A DNA stretch of 64,000 nt from Parageobacillus sp. KH3-4 (GTDB lineage: Bacteria; Bacillota; Bacilli; Bacillales; Anoxybacillaceae): assembly GCF_022846435.1 (NCBI RefSeq), contig NZ_AP025627.1, positions 3,382,001 to 3,446,000 on the forward strand, read 5' to 3'. Below are positions 9,083 through 17,503 of the stretch, in pieces. Both the position numbers and the translations under genes were made by a program. How positions within the stretch are numbered: position 1 is the stretch's first letter; each line of letters begins with the position of its first letter. The notes under the pieces were generated by a model, which was given only the letters and a program-made list of their open reading frames with translations, did not search any database and was not told the DNA's origin.

Positions 9083-9590
9083 TTACATCCCTCTTTGAAA
9101 ATGCACGATAACATCTTCAAGAGAAGGCTTATCGACAATAATTTTGTCTCCTAACATTCTTTTTATTTTTTGCTTATCTTCCGTTAACGCCTCAAATCCA
9201 AATTGATTTTCTTTAACGCTGATCAAAAGCTGCTGTATATCGCTATGTAACACTTCCTTTGGTCCTTTAACAAGCCCATGGTTTTCGAATATTTCATCTT
9301 TTGTGCAAGAAAATATAATTTTCCCATCGTTAATAAACGTAATGCAATCCGCGATCTTATCTAAATCTGAAGTAATATGCGTAGAAAAAAAACACGCTTC
9401 GGTTTTCGTCCTGTATAAATGAAGATAGTATATCAAGCAGTTCGCTTCGAATAACTGGATCAAGCCCTGAAGTTGATTCGTCCATTATCAATAATTCAGC
9501 ATGATGCGATAACGCTATTGCAAGCGAAAGTTTCATTTTCATTCCCTTCGATAGATGTTTAATTTCGAATTCAGTAAACTTGAAGCAAAC
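9083..9590 (-). pseudogene. ABC transporter ATPase, 5'-truncated and frameshifted
   Basis: C-terminal half of an ABC ATPase. Visible are the signature-like HLSKGMKMKLSLA, Walker B LLIMDESTSGLDP and, after a shift, FFSTHITSDLDKIADCI with the H-loop. The frame breaks at a run of eight T (minus strand, about 9387-9395); one T fewer restores it. The whole N-terminal half with Walker A is missing, and the remnant runs straight into the 3' end of sirC, so a deletion probably joined the two. Not functional. Confidence 0.78.
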
Positions 9591-10179
9591 GCCGGAATTC
9601 TTCCTCCCAATTTCCCCTCTTTCGAAACGATTCATCGGCGATCGCTTTCAATAATTTCTTCCGTTTTTGTTCATCGTCGACATTTTGTAAAATAAATTGC
9701 CGGCATTCGTAAAGAAAATCGATATACCGTCCGTAGTCATCATCGTACCATTCCGCAAGCTGGCGGCGGATTTGCTGCGCGACAGTCGGGCTTGCGCCGC
9801 CTGTTGAAACAGCGATCGTCAATCTGCCGCGCCTTATGACCGCAGGAACATGAAAATTGGACCGCTCCGGGTCATCGGCAATGTTGATCAGCTGATAAGG
9901 CTTCGCCGCTTTCGCCACCGCTTCGTTCACAGCCCGATTGTTCGTTGCAGCAATTACGATCCACGCTTTTTCCAAATCGTCAGAAGAAAAGTTTTTTTGC
10001 CGCCAAACGAGTTCCCCGGCTTCCGCTAATTGTTGAATCCGTGTTGTAACCTTGGGGGCGACGACAGTAATTTTTGCTTTTGCCTCCAGCAAGCCATTAA
10101 TTTTCCGTTCCGCCACCTTTCCTCCGCCGATGACGACAGCGTGTTGATTTGCGATATTTAGCATAACTGGATATCCCAT
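9571..10179 (-). CDS. sirC: precorrin-2 dehydrogenase
   Basis: NAD-dependent oxidation of precorrin-2 to sirohydrochlorin, the middle step of siroheme synthesis. The 202-residue protein has the Rossmann motif AVVIGGGKVAERK near residue 10 and the conserved DDPERSNFHVPAVIRRG and STGGASPTVA segments. The start at 10179 follows AAGGGGA; the longer frame to 10284 crosses a terminator. It completes the sumT-sirB set but lies about 3.7 kb away on the opposite strand. Its 3' end overlaps the start of ABC transporter debris, so its last residues may have been changed by the junction. Confidence 0.93.
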   Translation of the reverse strand: MGYPVMLNIANQHAVVIGGGKVAERKINGLLEAKAKITVVAPKVTTRIQQLAEAGELVWRQKNFSSDDLEKAWIVIAATNNRAVNEAVAKAAKPYQLINIADDPERSNFHVPAVIRRGRLTIAVSTGGASPTVAQQIRRQLAEWYDDDYGRYIDFLYECRQFILQNVDDEQKRKKLLKAIADESFRKRGNWEEEFRRLLQVY

Positions 10180-10197
10180 GCGAATTTCCCCTTTATA

Positions 10198-10231
10198 AAA
10201 AACGGCCGTGTAGAAATCCACGGCCTTTTTC
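10198..10231 (-). terminator. terminator between secreted protein gene and sirC
   Basis: Stem GGCCGTG/CACGGCC with A-run and T-run on both sides, ten bases after the stop of the minus-strand gene at 10241 and upstream of sirC. Can work in either direction. Confidence 0.8.
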
Positions 10232-10240
10232 TTCATTATA

Positions 10241-10813
10241 TTATCTTTGCGTCGCTTCTTGAATCCATTTTGCCAAACGCTCATTTTCTTTCTTCATATG
10301 CCCCAGCCATTGCGGAAGCAGCGAAGCAAGCGCCTCTTTATCGTTTTCTTTCATCGCTTCATACGTTCGATGATGAAGTTCGCGCAATTTTTGCTTTTCC
10401 GCTTTTGTCATCCATCTCTTCCGTTTATGTAATTGTTTCCACTCTTTTTTAAACTGCTCTTTTGTAATTTCTTTGTTCGCAAGGCGGTCGATTAATCGGT
10501 CAAGCGCTGCTTCCCGTTTCTTTTTCATTTCCGCACGTTTTGCGTGCAACGCCTTTTTCACTTGTTCATTTTGCATTTGTTTTCTTAGCGTTCTCCGTTC
10601 GTCAAGCACCTTTTGCCATTCATCTGCGTCGTCCGGCGTGTATTTTTTTACTATTTCCATCCATTTTTGTTCATCTAATTCTCCGTGTTCCAGCATATGT
10701 CCCGCAAATGCTTGGGCGTCTGCTCCCATGTCATGCTGCCTTTGCGCCGCCAACGCTCCCGTTGGAATCATTAGCATTAGCGCCGCCGCTAAAGAAATCC
10801 ATCTAGTTTTCAT
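10241..10813 (-). CDS. secreted helical protein, Spy/CpxP-like (paralog of 36053..36745)
   Basis: A 190-residue protein with a signal peptide (basic start, hydrophobic core, cut near ALAA-Q at residue 23) followed by a charged, almost all-helical mature part rich in Lys, Glu and Gln. Segments such as IVKKYTPDDADEWQKVLDER and ENERLAKWIQE line up with LVKQYAPEDVKEWQQTIDKR and ENERLAQVIEK of the protein at 36.1 kb, so the two are paralogs. The architecture (short secreted amphipathic helices, KEITKEQFKKEW) recalls Spy/CpxP chaperones, but I cannot confirm homology to them. Start follows AGGAG. Its own terminator follows, so it is probably monocistronic. Confidence 0.75.
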   Translation of the reverse strand: MKTRWISLAAALMLMIPTGALAAQRQHDMGADAQAFAGHMLEHGELDEQKWMEIVKKYTPDDADEWQKVLDERRTLRKQMQNEQVKKALHAKRAEMKKKREAALDRLIDRLANKEITKEQFKKEWKQLHKRKRWMTKAEKQKLRELHHRTYEAMKENDKEALASLLPQWLGHMKKENERLAKWIQEATQR

Positions 10814-10930
10814 CCATTTTCACTCTCCTTTTAAACAACAACAAATTTTTTAACCTGTAAAAGCAAAGAAACAAATTTGCCAAACCTAACAATATCTTTC
10901 CCATTTTTCAAGAAACTTTGCATCAAAATG

Positions 10931-10963
10931 AAAAAGCTTGCCGTTTTTCCGCAGCAAGCTTTC
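10931..10963 (-). terminator. terminator after DUF1992 gene
   Basis: Perfect 9-base stem AAAGCTTGC/GCAAGCTTT just past the stop at 10971, followed on the minus strand by TTC and T-rich bases. Confidence 0.75.
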
Positions 10964-10970
10964 CCGTTGA

Positions 10971-11345
10971 TTACCGGAATTTTTCGTCAATCCGCCGTTG
11001 GTAGTCGCGCAATGCTTGGGAATTCGTTTTATTGCGTCTTTTCATAAGCGCGTTCCACCGAAGCAATTTTTCATTTAGCTTTTTCTTCAGCTTTTCTTTT
11101 TCCGCTCCATCATCACAGCAGCGCAATAGATCTTCCAGCGTCATTAAATCTTTTTTTAATTCGACTTCTTCAGAGACATAGCCGGCATTTTTTAACATTA
11201 GATAACCGATTCGCAGATCTTCGGGAATATGCGACAAATCTTCCAGTTCAAGCGGTTTCCCAAAGCCGGGGAGATTGTCAAATTCGCCGTTTTCCATCGC
11301 TTCACGAATTTTATCTTCGGCAATTCTCCACATAATATCCATCAT
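10971..11345 (-). CDS. DUF1992 (DnaJ-homolog-like) family protein
   Basis: A 124-residue protein with the DUF1992 hallmark N-terminus: AEDKIREAMENGEFDNLPG and GKPLELED, then a helical charged tail. This family (YhdN-like in Bacillus) is widespread, sometimes annotated as a DnaJ-homolog domain, and has no established function. Start follows AGGAGAG. The gene is nine bases after the GGDEF-EAL gene stop, so they may be co-transcribed. Confidence 0.82.
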   Translation of the reverse strand: MMDIMWRIAEDKIREAMENGEFDNLPGFGKPLELEDLSHIPEDLRIGYLMLKNAGYVSEEVELKKDLMTLEDLLRCCDDGAEKEKLKKKLNEKLLRWNALMKRRNKTNSQALRDYQRRIDEKFR

Positions 11346-11353
11346 TTTCTCTC

Positions 11354-13810
11354 CTATACGTACAGCTTTTTATAATGATGCTCATGAAGAAATTCAATTA
11401 AGTCCTCATACGATAACGGCGGGGCAAAATAATACCCTTGCGCTTCATCACAACGCTTATCCTTCAAGTACGCGACTTCCTCTTCTGTCTCTACCCCTTC
11501 AGCAAGCACCTTTACGCCAATATTATGCCCAAGGCGGATAATTGCTGGCAAAATCGCTTCTTTTTTTCCTTGAATGTTTTGCACAAATGAACGGTCAATT
11601 TTTAAGCGGTCAATCGGAAGATCGGTCAAATAGCTTAACGAGCTGTATCCCGTTCCAAAGTCGTCCATGCTAATCGTAACGCCGATGGATTTTAGCTTTT
11701 TTAAAATGACAATCGCTCTTTCCGTATCCATCGTCATTCGTTCCGTAATTTCCAAATCTAAATGATACGGCGGTAACCCTGTCTCTTCCAACAATTTCAC
11801 AAGCTTATGAACGAAACGACGATTTTCGAATTCATACGGAGACAAGTTGACGGACACCGATAAATTTGGAAAGTCCTCTAATAGTTGTTTCGTTTGCTGG
11901 CATGCCATCCGGATTACCCACTCGTTAATCGGAATGATCATTCCCGTCTGTTCTGCAACAGAAATGAACGCATAAGGCGATATCAAACCTTTTTCTGGAT
12001 GATTCCAACGGATCAGCGCCTCCATTCCTGTCACCATGCCGGTGTCCAACTGAATTTGCGGTTGATAATAAAGGACAAACTCCCCTTTTTCCAACGCGCG
12101 GCGCAATTCCCGCTCCGTTGCAATTTTTTCTTGAATCGCTCGAGTCATTGGCTTTTCAAAGAACAAAAATTGGCTTGCTGCATTTTGCCGCAGCTTATAC
12201 CGCGCAATATCCGCCTTCCGAATCAATGTTTTCGCATCGATTCCGTCTTTCGGATATAGACTGATTCCAATTTTTATCATAACATACAGTTCGCGGCCGT
12301 CAACCACCACCGGTTCATCAGCGATTTCGCTAAACCGATTTGCTAACGCTTTCGCCTTTTCTTTCGTGCTTCCGGACAAAACCGCGACAAATTCGTTTCC
12401 GCTCCATCTTCCTAACAAGATGTCTTCGTCGCATCGTTTTTTCCATTCTTCTACGACTCGCAGCAACACTTGATCACCGACAGCATACCCGTAAAAGTCG
12501 TTAATGGTCTTCATGCCGCTAATTTCCAAAAACATAACTGCCACTTCTTCCCGGTAGTAAGACGCTTCTTGAATTTTTTCCGTGATCGCCTGATGCAACG
12601 CTTCCTTGTTTGGCAGCCCTGTCAAATCGTCATGAGTAGCGATGTATTGCATCTTTTCTTCATTTTTCTTTCGTTCCGTAATATCGCGAATCGCCGTAAC
12701 GTTCACCTTTTCGTTGCCGTCATAGTCATACTCGTATTGAACGACTTCCGCATGAAAAATCGTTCCGTCTTTTCTTCGCAGCTGAATTTCATATATCCCT
12801 TCTTGACACTGTTCCATGTTTTTCAACGATTCGGGAATCATTAAATCTTGAATGGGCATATGAACGATTTCTTTTTCTACATATCCGAACAGCTGACACG
12901 CGGCTTTGTTAGCTTCTATTACCTTTCCGTTCGCATGTACGATAATCCCTTCCATTGTAATTTCCGACAATCGCTTAAGTCGGTTTTCGCTGGCTTCTAG
13001 TTCCTGCTGATGCTTTGCAAACAGCTTCCGTTCGATTTGCGCATATACCCCTAATATATAAATCGCTTCCCAGACGAGGAAAACAAGGAAACTAATCCAC
13101 ATCCCTTTCCGGCGCTCGTTTTCTAATTTTTTCAAATACGTGTTTGCATCATAATCAATTCCTAAAACTGCGTCTACCGTTCCATCTGCTTTGAATATCG
13201 GCATAAACGCCCCGATGCTTTTTCCCCATCCATCTATTGTCGGATGTTTCTCCATGGAAAATTTTCCTTGAAAAGCCTGTTCAAGTTCAGGGATATATGT
13301 GCGATAAACCGTACCAATCGGCACGCGCTGCTCTCTCTTTTCATCGATCTTCCCGTTTCGGTTATAATCCGCCTCCGGAGCGACAACAAAATAATTATCC
13401 CCACGCTCATTCTTTTTTAGTGTATACACGCTCAATATTTCCGGATGGTCGTTTTGCCAGCGCGTCATCAGCCGCAAAATGCGCAAATAAGTCCCATCGT
13501 TTTCGCTCGTCCGTTCATTCAATCGCTCATGATGCATACTCGACAAATCGTCAGTCAACAGCCTTGCTATATTTTCAGCACCTTCTTCATATTCCTTATG
13601 TTGTTCTTTTTCCACATAATTGATATATATCGTTCCGCTAAAAAGCAGCACTACGGCAATGACATAAAAACTCCCCGTCAACCGAGGAGCAATTTGAAAA
13701 AGCGATGATAACAACTTCTTTTTCGCGACACGATGAAGCCATAGCTGTGCGATAACGGCAAGAAAAATGGCAGACAAAACAAACAATGTATATTCGATCC
13801 CTTTCGGCAT
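11354..13810 (-). CDS. membrane PAS-GGDEF-EAL protein, probable cyclic-di-GMP phosphodiesterase
   Basis: An 818-residue receptor: two N-terminal helices (about 5-25 and 45-65), an extracellular sensing region (65-235) and a further helix (about 240-260), then PAS (270-385), GGDEF (390-555) and EAL (560-815). The GGDEF active-site loop reads SGNEF instead of GGDEF, so cyclase activity is doubtful. The EAL domain keeps MEALIRW, the ITER glutamate, DDFGTGYSSL, LKIDRSF and EGVET, so it should hydrolyse cyclic di-GMP. Substrate direction is inferred from motifs. The extracellular part resembles a Cache-type sensor. Start has a GGTGAT site. Confidence 0.88.
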   Translation of the reverse strand: MPKGIEYTLFVLSAIFLAVIAQLWLHRVAKKKLLSSLFQIAPRLTGSFYVIAVVLLFSGTIYINYVEKEQHKEYEEGAENIARLLTDDLSSMHHERLNERTSENDGTYLRILRLMTRWQNDHPEILSVYTLKKNERGDNYFVVAPEADYNRNGKIDEKREQRVPIGTVYRTYIPELEQAFQGKFSMEKHPTIDGWGKSIGAFMPIFKADGTVDAVLGIDYDANTYLKKLENERRKGMWISFLVFLVWEAIYILGVYAQIERKLFAKHQQELEASENRLKRLSEITMEGIIVHANGKVIEANKAACQLFGYVEKEIVHMPIQDLMIPESLKNMEQCQEGIYEIQLRRKDGTIFHAEVVQYEYDYDGNEKVNVTAIRDITERKKNEEKMQYIATHDDLTGLPNKEALHQAITEKIQEASYYREEVAVMFLEISGMKTINDFYGYAVGDQVLLRVVEEWKKRCDEDILLGRWSGNEFVAVLSGSTKEKAKALANRFSEIADEPVVVDGRELYVMIKIGISLYPKDGIDAKTLIRKADIARYKLRQNAASQFLFFEKPMTRAIQEKIATERELRRALEKGEFVLYYQPQIQLDTGMVTGMEALIRWNHPEKGLISPYAFISVAEQTGMIIPINEWVIRMACQQTKQLLEDFPNLSVSVNLSPYEFENRRFVHKLVKLLEETGLPPYHLDLEITERMTMDTERAIVILKKLKSIGVTISMDDFGTGYSSLSYLTDLPIDRLKIDRSFVQNIQGKKEAILPAIIRLGHNIGVKVLAEGVETEEEVAYLKDKRCDEAQGYYFAPPLSYEDLIEFLHEHHYKKLYV

Positions 13811-14132
13811 AAATCATCACCATAAGCTTAAATTCGACTTCTTTTGAGTTCTTAAATATAATTATAGAAACATTATTTTCCCCCTTCCTCCCCACCCCAT
13901 TCCTATTTTTTCGACATTTTACGACATTATCGACTCTATTGGTACATAAGTATGTACAAAACTAGTTAATACGGCAAAAGAGTTATAGGAGAACTTAATA
14001 CCAGATCATATATTTGTAACTTTTCTGTAATATTATTTAATTCAACTGTAAAAGAACAGCGGTAATTCCTCTGCTATACTATAAGTCGGAATAAGTCGAA
14101 TCGGAAAAATTAGTGCCGGGGGTTTAACAAAA
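13811..14132. other. intergenic region, divergent promoters
   Basis: 322 bases between the divergent GGDEF-EAL and NlpC/P60 genes. A short direct repeat of ATAAGTCG (14081 and 14091) precedes the peptidase gene. A TATACT box lies at 14075 but without a well-spaced -35. No convincing gene. Confidence 0.4.
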
Positions 14133-14585
14133 ATGAAAAAATTCGTCACACTAGTTTCACTATCGTTTCTAGTTATGTTCTCCTCATTATTTGCAAGCAA
14201 TTCCAGCGCAGAAGCAGCTGTCAATTCAAGATTGCTGATCGCCGAAGCAAAAAAACTGATTGGCACTCCATACCGATATGGCGGAACAACACCAAAAGGA
14301 TTCGATTGTTCAGGGTTCGTTTATTACACACATAAAAAGATCGGAAAAATTTTACCGCGTTCTTCCAAGCAAATGTACCAAAAAGGAAAAACGGTACATA
14401 AATCAAGTTTGCGCCCAGGCGATTTAGTGTTTTTTAATACGTCTAAAAGCAAAAAAGGCGTTTCCCACGTGGCGATCTACATAGGCAACAATCAAATTAT
14501 TCACGCTGTATCGAAAGGAGTAAAAATTGACAGTTTAAGCAATTCTTACTGGAAATCAAGATACGTTGGCGCAAAACGGCTATAA
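14133..14585 (+). CDS. secreted NlpC/P60 cell-wall endopeptidase
   Basis: A 150-residue secreted C40 peptidase. A signal peptide (MKKFVTLVSL start, cut near AEAA at about residue 29) is followed directly by the catalytic domain. The Cys is in FDCSGFVYY near residue 57, the His in SHVAIYIG near 109 and the third polar residue in IIHAVSKG near 121. Members cut D-glutamyl-diaminopimelate bonds in peptidoglycan. It has no LysM or SH3 wall-binding module, so it is a minimal form. Terminated by a very strong hairpin. Confidence 0.9.
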   Translation: MKKFVTLVSLSFLVMFSSLFASNSSAEAAVNSRLLIAEAKKLIGTPYRYGGTTPKGFDCSGFVYYTHKKIGKILPRSSKQMYQKGKTVHKSSLRPGDLVFFNTSKSKKGVSHVAIYIGNNQIIHAVSKGVKIDSLSNSYWKSRYVGAKRL

Positions 14586-14590
14586 GGAAA

Positions 14591-14650
14591 TAATAAAAAA
14601 CTCTCTGACATATTAAGTAGCCGTACTTGATATGTAGAGAGTTTTTTATT
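14591..14650 (+). terminator. strong terminator after NlpC/P60 gene
   Basis: Near-perfect long hairpin: 15-base outer arms AATAAAAAACTCTCT/AGAGAGTTTTTTATT and an inner ACATAT..AAGTA/TACTT..ATATGT stem with a four-base loop. It can act in both directions. A second 7-base hairpin GCCCTCC/GGAGGGC follows at 14665-14685. Confidence 0.9.
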
Positions 14651-14685
14651 TCCCCAAAAAAAGCGCCCTCCTTTAATTGGAGGGC

Positions 14686-15049
14686 ATTTATATATATTCA
14701 TAGGGGATCGGGGGAATACTTGGAAAACTTTACGCTACTATTCATTTCCCCTTTTTTGTGATTTTATACATTTTTTTATGTCTGCAATCAAATAAAATGA
14801 CAGCAATTTTGCAAAAGCGGTGCTTTTTTCCGCTGGTCCAAATCTGTTGAACTAAAAACGTAATTTTGCACATTGCACATTTTTAATATAGAAAAATTTA
14901 ACATAAACACATTCCCCTTTATATCGTCATAAATAACAAAAGTAAACCGAAAAATATATACGTGTGAGCCTATATGTCATGCTTGAATCTTTGCCGCTCT
15001 TTTTCGGCAAATTTCGCACAGATAATTGTGTTAAAGGCAGGTGTGGACA
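14686..15049. other. intergenic region upstream of mreBH
   Basis: About 360 AT-rich bases. I see no coding potential. The mreBH promoter should lie here but I could not assign a confident -35/-10 pair. Confidence 0.4.
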
Positions 15050-16057
15050 ATGTTCGCTTCTTCCGAAATCGGAATCGATCTAGGAACGATGAATATATTA
15101 TTATACAGCAAAAATAAAGGAATCGTCTTTAACGAACCGGCCGTTATCGCTTTCGACACCCAAACGAATGAAGTGATTGCCATTGGAACGGAAGCGAAAA
15201 TGATGATTGGAAAGACTCCCAGCCATATCGAAACAATATATCCGTTAAAACATGGCGTTATTGCGGATTTTGACAAAACTGTAACAATGCTGAAACAAAT
15301 GTTTAAGCTCGCCAGCAAGCGGATCGGTTTTTCTATTAAAAAACCAAATATTGTAATAAGCACTCCTTTTCACTCCACTTCCGTAGAACGGCGCTCCATT
15401 TATGAAGTGGCAAAACATTGCGGAGCCAAACATGTCTATTTGCTCGAGGAGCCAATCGCCGCAGCGATCGGTGCCGACTTGCCGGTAGATGAACCAGTGG
15501 CAAACGTCGTCGTCAATATGGGCGCTGGCAGAACAGAAGCGGCAATTATTTCTCTTGGTGGAGTTGTCGCATGCCAGTCGCTTCGCATAGGCGGCAATCA
15601 ACTAGACGAGGATATCATCCAATACGTAAGGCAACGTTATAACTTGCTCATTGGCGAGCAGACGGCGGAACGAATTAAAATCGAAATCGGCTATGCACCA
15701 GTTGCTCATGAAGAACGGACGATGGTCATTCATGGCCGCGATTTAGTGACCGGCTTTCTGAAGGCTGTCCCGTTGCGCTCTACAGAAGTGCAAAAAGCGA
15801 TGGAAGAATCGCTTTCGCAAATGCTTAGCGCAATCCGAACCGTCTTGGAAGAATGCCCTGCCGAACTCAGCGGCGATATTATCGATCGCGGCATTGTTTT
15901 AAGCGGAGGCGGCTCCCTTCTTCATGGAATCGAAGATTGGCTAAGCACTGAGTTGCGCGTTCCGGTTCATACTGCTCCAAGCCCGCTCGAAGCGGTAGCG
16001 ATCGGCACTGGAAAAGCGCTGAGCACAGTGCAAAAACTCGTCAGTTCCTCACCGTAA
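15050..16057 (+). CDS. mreBH: MreB-like actin homolog, probably MreBH
   Basis: A 335-residue bacterial actin that guides cell-wall synthesis along the cylinder. The first phosphate loop [20 protein letters not shown] closely follows the MreBH pattern, and the second, [18 protein letters not shown], and adenosine loop [11 protein letters not shown] are in place. It is a lone gene, unlike mreB, which sits with mreCD; the length equals MreBH of Bacillus. The second phosphate loop reads NMGAGR where DIGGGT is usual, so nucleotide hydrolysis may be altered. Start ATG 15050 follows AGGTG; an in-frame GTG at 15041 is not preferred. Confidence 0.82.
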   Translation: MFASSEIGIDLGTMNILLYSKNKGIVFNEPAVIAFDTQTNEVIAIGTEAKMMIGKTPSHIETIYPLKHGVIADFDKTVTMLKQMFKLASKRIGFSIKKPNIVISTPFHSTSVERRSIYEVAKHCGAKHVYLLEEPIAAAIGADLPVDEPVANVVVNMGAGRTEAAIISLGGVVACQSLRIGGNQLDEDIIQYVRQRYNLLIGEQTAERIKIEIGYAPVAHEERTMVIHGRDLVTGFLKAVPLRSTEVQKAMEESLSQMLSAIRTVLEECPAELSGDIIDRGIVLSGGGSLLHGIEDWLSTELRVPVHTAPSPLEAVAIGTGKALSTVQKLVSSSP

Positions 16058-16070
16058 AACGCCCTTCCGC

Positions 16071-16103
16071 TAAAAAATCCCGCTTTTTAGCGGGATTTTT
16101 TAG
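16071..16103. terminator. bidirectional terminator between mreBH and glcF
   Basis: Stem AAAAAATCCCGCT/AGCGGGATTTTTT with a four-T loop, in the 81 bases between convergent genes; A- and T-runs make it work both ways. Confidence 0.9.
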
Positions 16104-16138
16104 TATACCGGGCATGTCCAACCGTTTAAGCAAAGACG

Positions 16139-17503
16139 TCATGACGTTCTGCGAATGCGTTCTTCATGTTCCGACGCCTGAACTTCTCCAGCCGCTTCAA
16201 GCAGAAAATCGACAATATGGACGGCGCGAATGCGATTGGACAATCCCTCTCGTTCAATTCCGAGCTTCATTTGTAAAAGGCATCCTGGATTTGCCGTAAC
16301 AATCGTTGTCGCCTTTGTCTGTTTTGCCATTTTCATTTTATAATCAAGAATTTGCATCGACATTTCCGGCTCGACAATGTTATAAATGCCTGCGGACCCG
16401 CAACAGCGATCCGCGTCTTTCATCTCGCGAAATTCTACTCCTTGAATCGACTGGATCAGCTTTCTTGGCGACACTGATGTCTTCATAACGTTGCGCAAAT
16501 GGCATGAATCCTGATACGTAACGACTTGCGGCTCCACTTTCAGACGCTTTTTATGGAAATCCAATTCAACGAGCACTTCGGAAATATCTTTGATTTTTGC
16601 AACGAACGCTTTTGCGCGTTCTCTCCACTCCTCCTCGTCTTTCAACAAATGGTCATACTCCATTAAGAAAGCGCCGCAACCGCCGGCATTCGTAACAATA
16701 TAGTCAACATCGAGCTGTTCGAACGCTCTGATGTTTTGTTTCGCCAGCTCTTTCGCCTTTTGTTTCTCTCCTCCATGCCCATGCAGCGCGCCGCAACACG
16801 TTTGCGACTCTGGAATAACGATTTCGCATCCAGCCAGCTGCAATAAGCGCATTGTCGCATCATTCGTCGGCATAAACATCGTGTCCATCAAACACCCTGA
16901 GAAAAAGGCAACCCGCCGCTTCGGAGCCCCCTCGGATTCTAGATGCCGCGGCCGCTCCTTCATCTCTTTTAACGTCGGAACGTCCGGCAAAATTTTTTCC
17001 ATGTCTCTCAACGAAGGAGGCAATACCTTTAACAGCCCGGTTTTCCGGGCAAATGACCGTAATCCAGACCGTTGGTAAACCCCAAGCAGCGCGGTGGCGA
17101 TTCGCATCCGCTTTGGATATGGAAACAATCCATCGAATACAAGTTTACGAACAACGCGGACTGGAAAAGAATGTTTTTTATTCTGTTGAATAATATCCCG
17201 TGCTTCCTCAAGCAAATGACCGTAACGAACTCCGGAAGGGCAGACCGGCTCACACGCCCGGCACCCTAAACACATATTTAACGATCGCTCGACATCTTCG
17301 TCCGGCTCGATCAGCCCATCAACGACCGCCTTCATTAAAGCAATGCGCCCTCTTGGAGAATGCGATTCTTGAAATCCCGATTCAATATACGTCGGGCATG
17401 TCGGCAAACAAAATCCACAACGCATGCAGTTCATTAGTTCATCCTCATCCATCCGTTCCCGAAACTTTGTTTGTATGATTGATCGTTCTTTTTCGGTCGT
17501 CAT
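16139..17503 (-). CDS. glcF: glycolate oxidase iron-sulfur subunit
   Basis: A 454-residue protein with two 4Fe-4S sites (CMRCGFCLPTCP near residue 25, CLGCRACEPVCP near 78) and two CCG domains (CCGALHGHGG near 237 and CCGSAGIYNIVEP near 367), the standard GlcF layout. It passes electrons from the flavin subunit GlcD to the quinone pool at the membrane. Its ATG overlaps the glcD stop as ATGA, showing translational coupling. It is last in the lctP-glcD-glcF operon. Confidence 0.93.
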   Translation of the reverse strand: MTTEKERSIIQTKFRERMDEDELMNCMRCGFCLPTCPTYIESGFQESHSPRGRIALMKAVVDGLIEPDEDVERSLNMCLGCRACEPVCPSGVRYGHLLEEARDIIQQNKKHSFPVRVVRKLVFDGLFPYPKRMRIATALLGVYQRSGLRSFARKTGLLKVLPPSLRDMEKILPDVPTLKEMKERPRHLESEGAPKRRVAFFSGCLMDTMFMPTNDATMRLLQLAGCEIVIPESQTCCGALHGHGGEKQKAKELAKQNIRAFEQLDVDYIVTNAGGCGAFLMEYDHLLKDEEEWRERAKAFVAKIKDISEVLVELDFHKKRLKVEPQVVTYQDSCHLRNVMKTSVSPRKLIQSIQGVEFREMKDADRCCGSAGIYNIVEPEMSMQILDYKMKMAKQTKATTIVTANPGCLLQMKLGIEREGLSNRIRAVHIVDFLLEAAGEVQASEHEERIRRTS

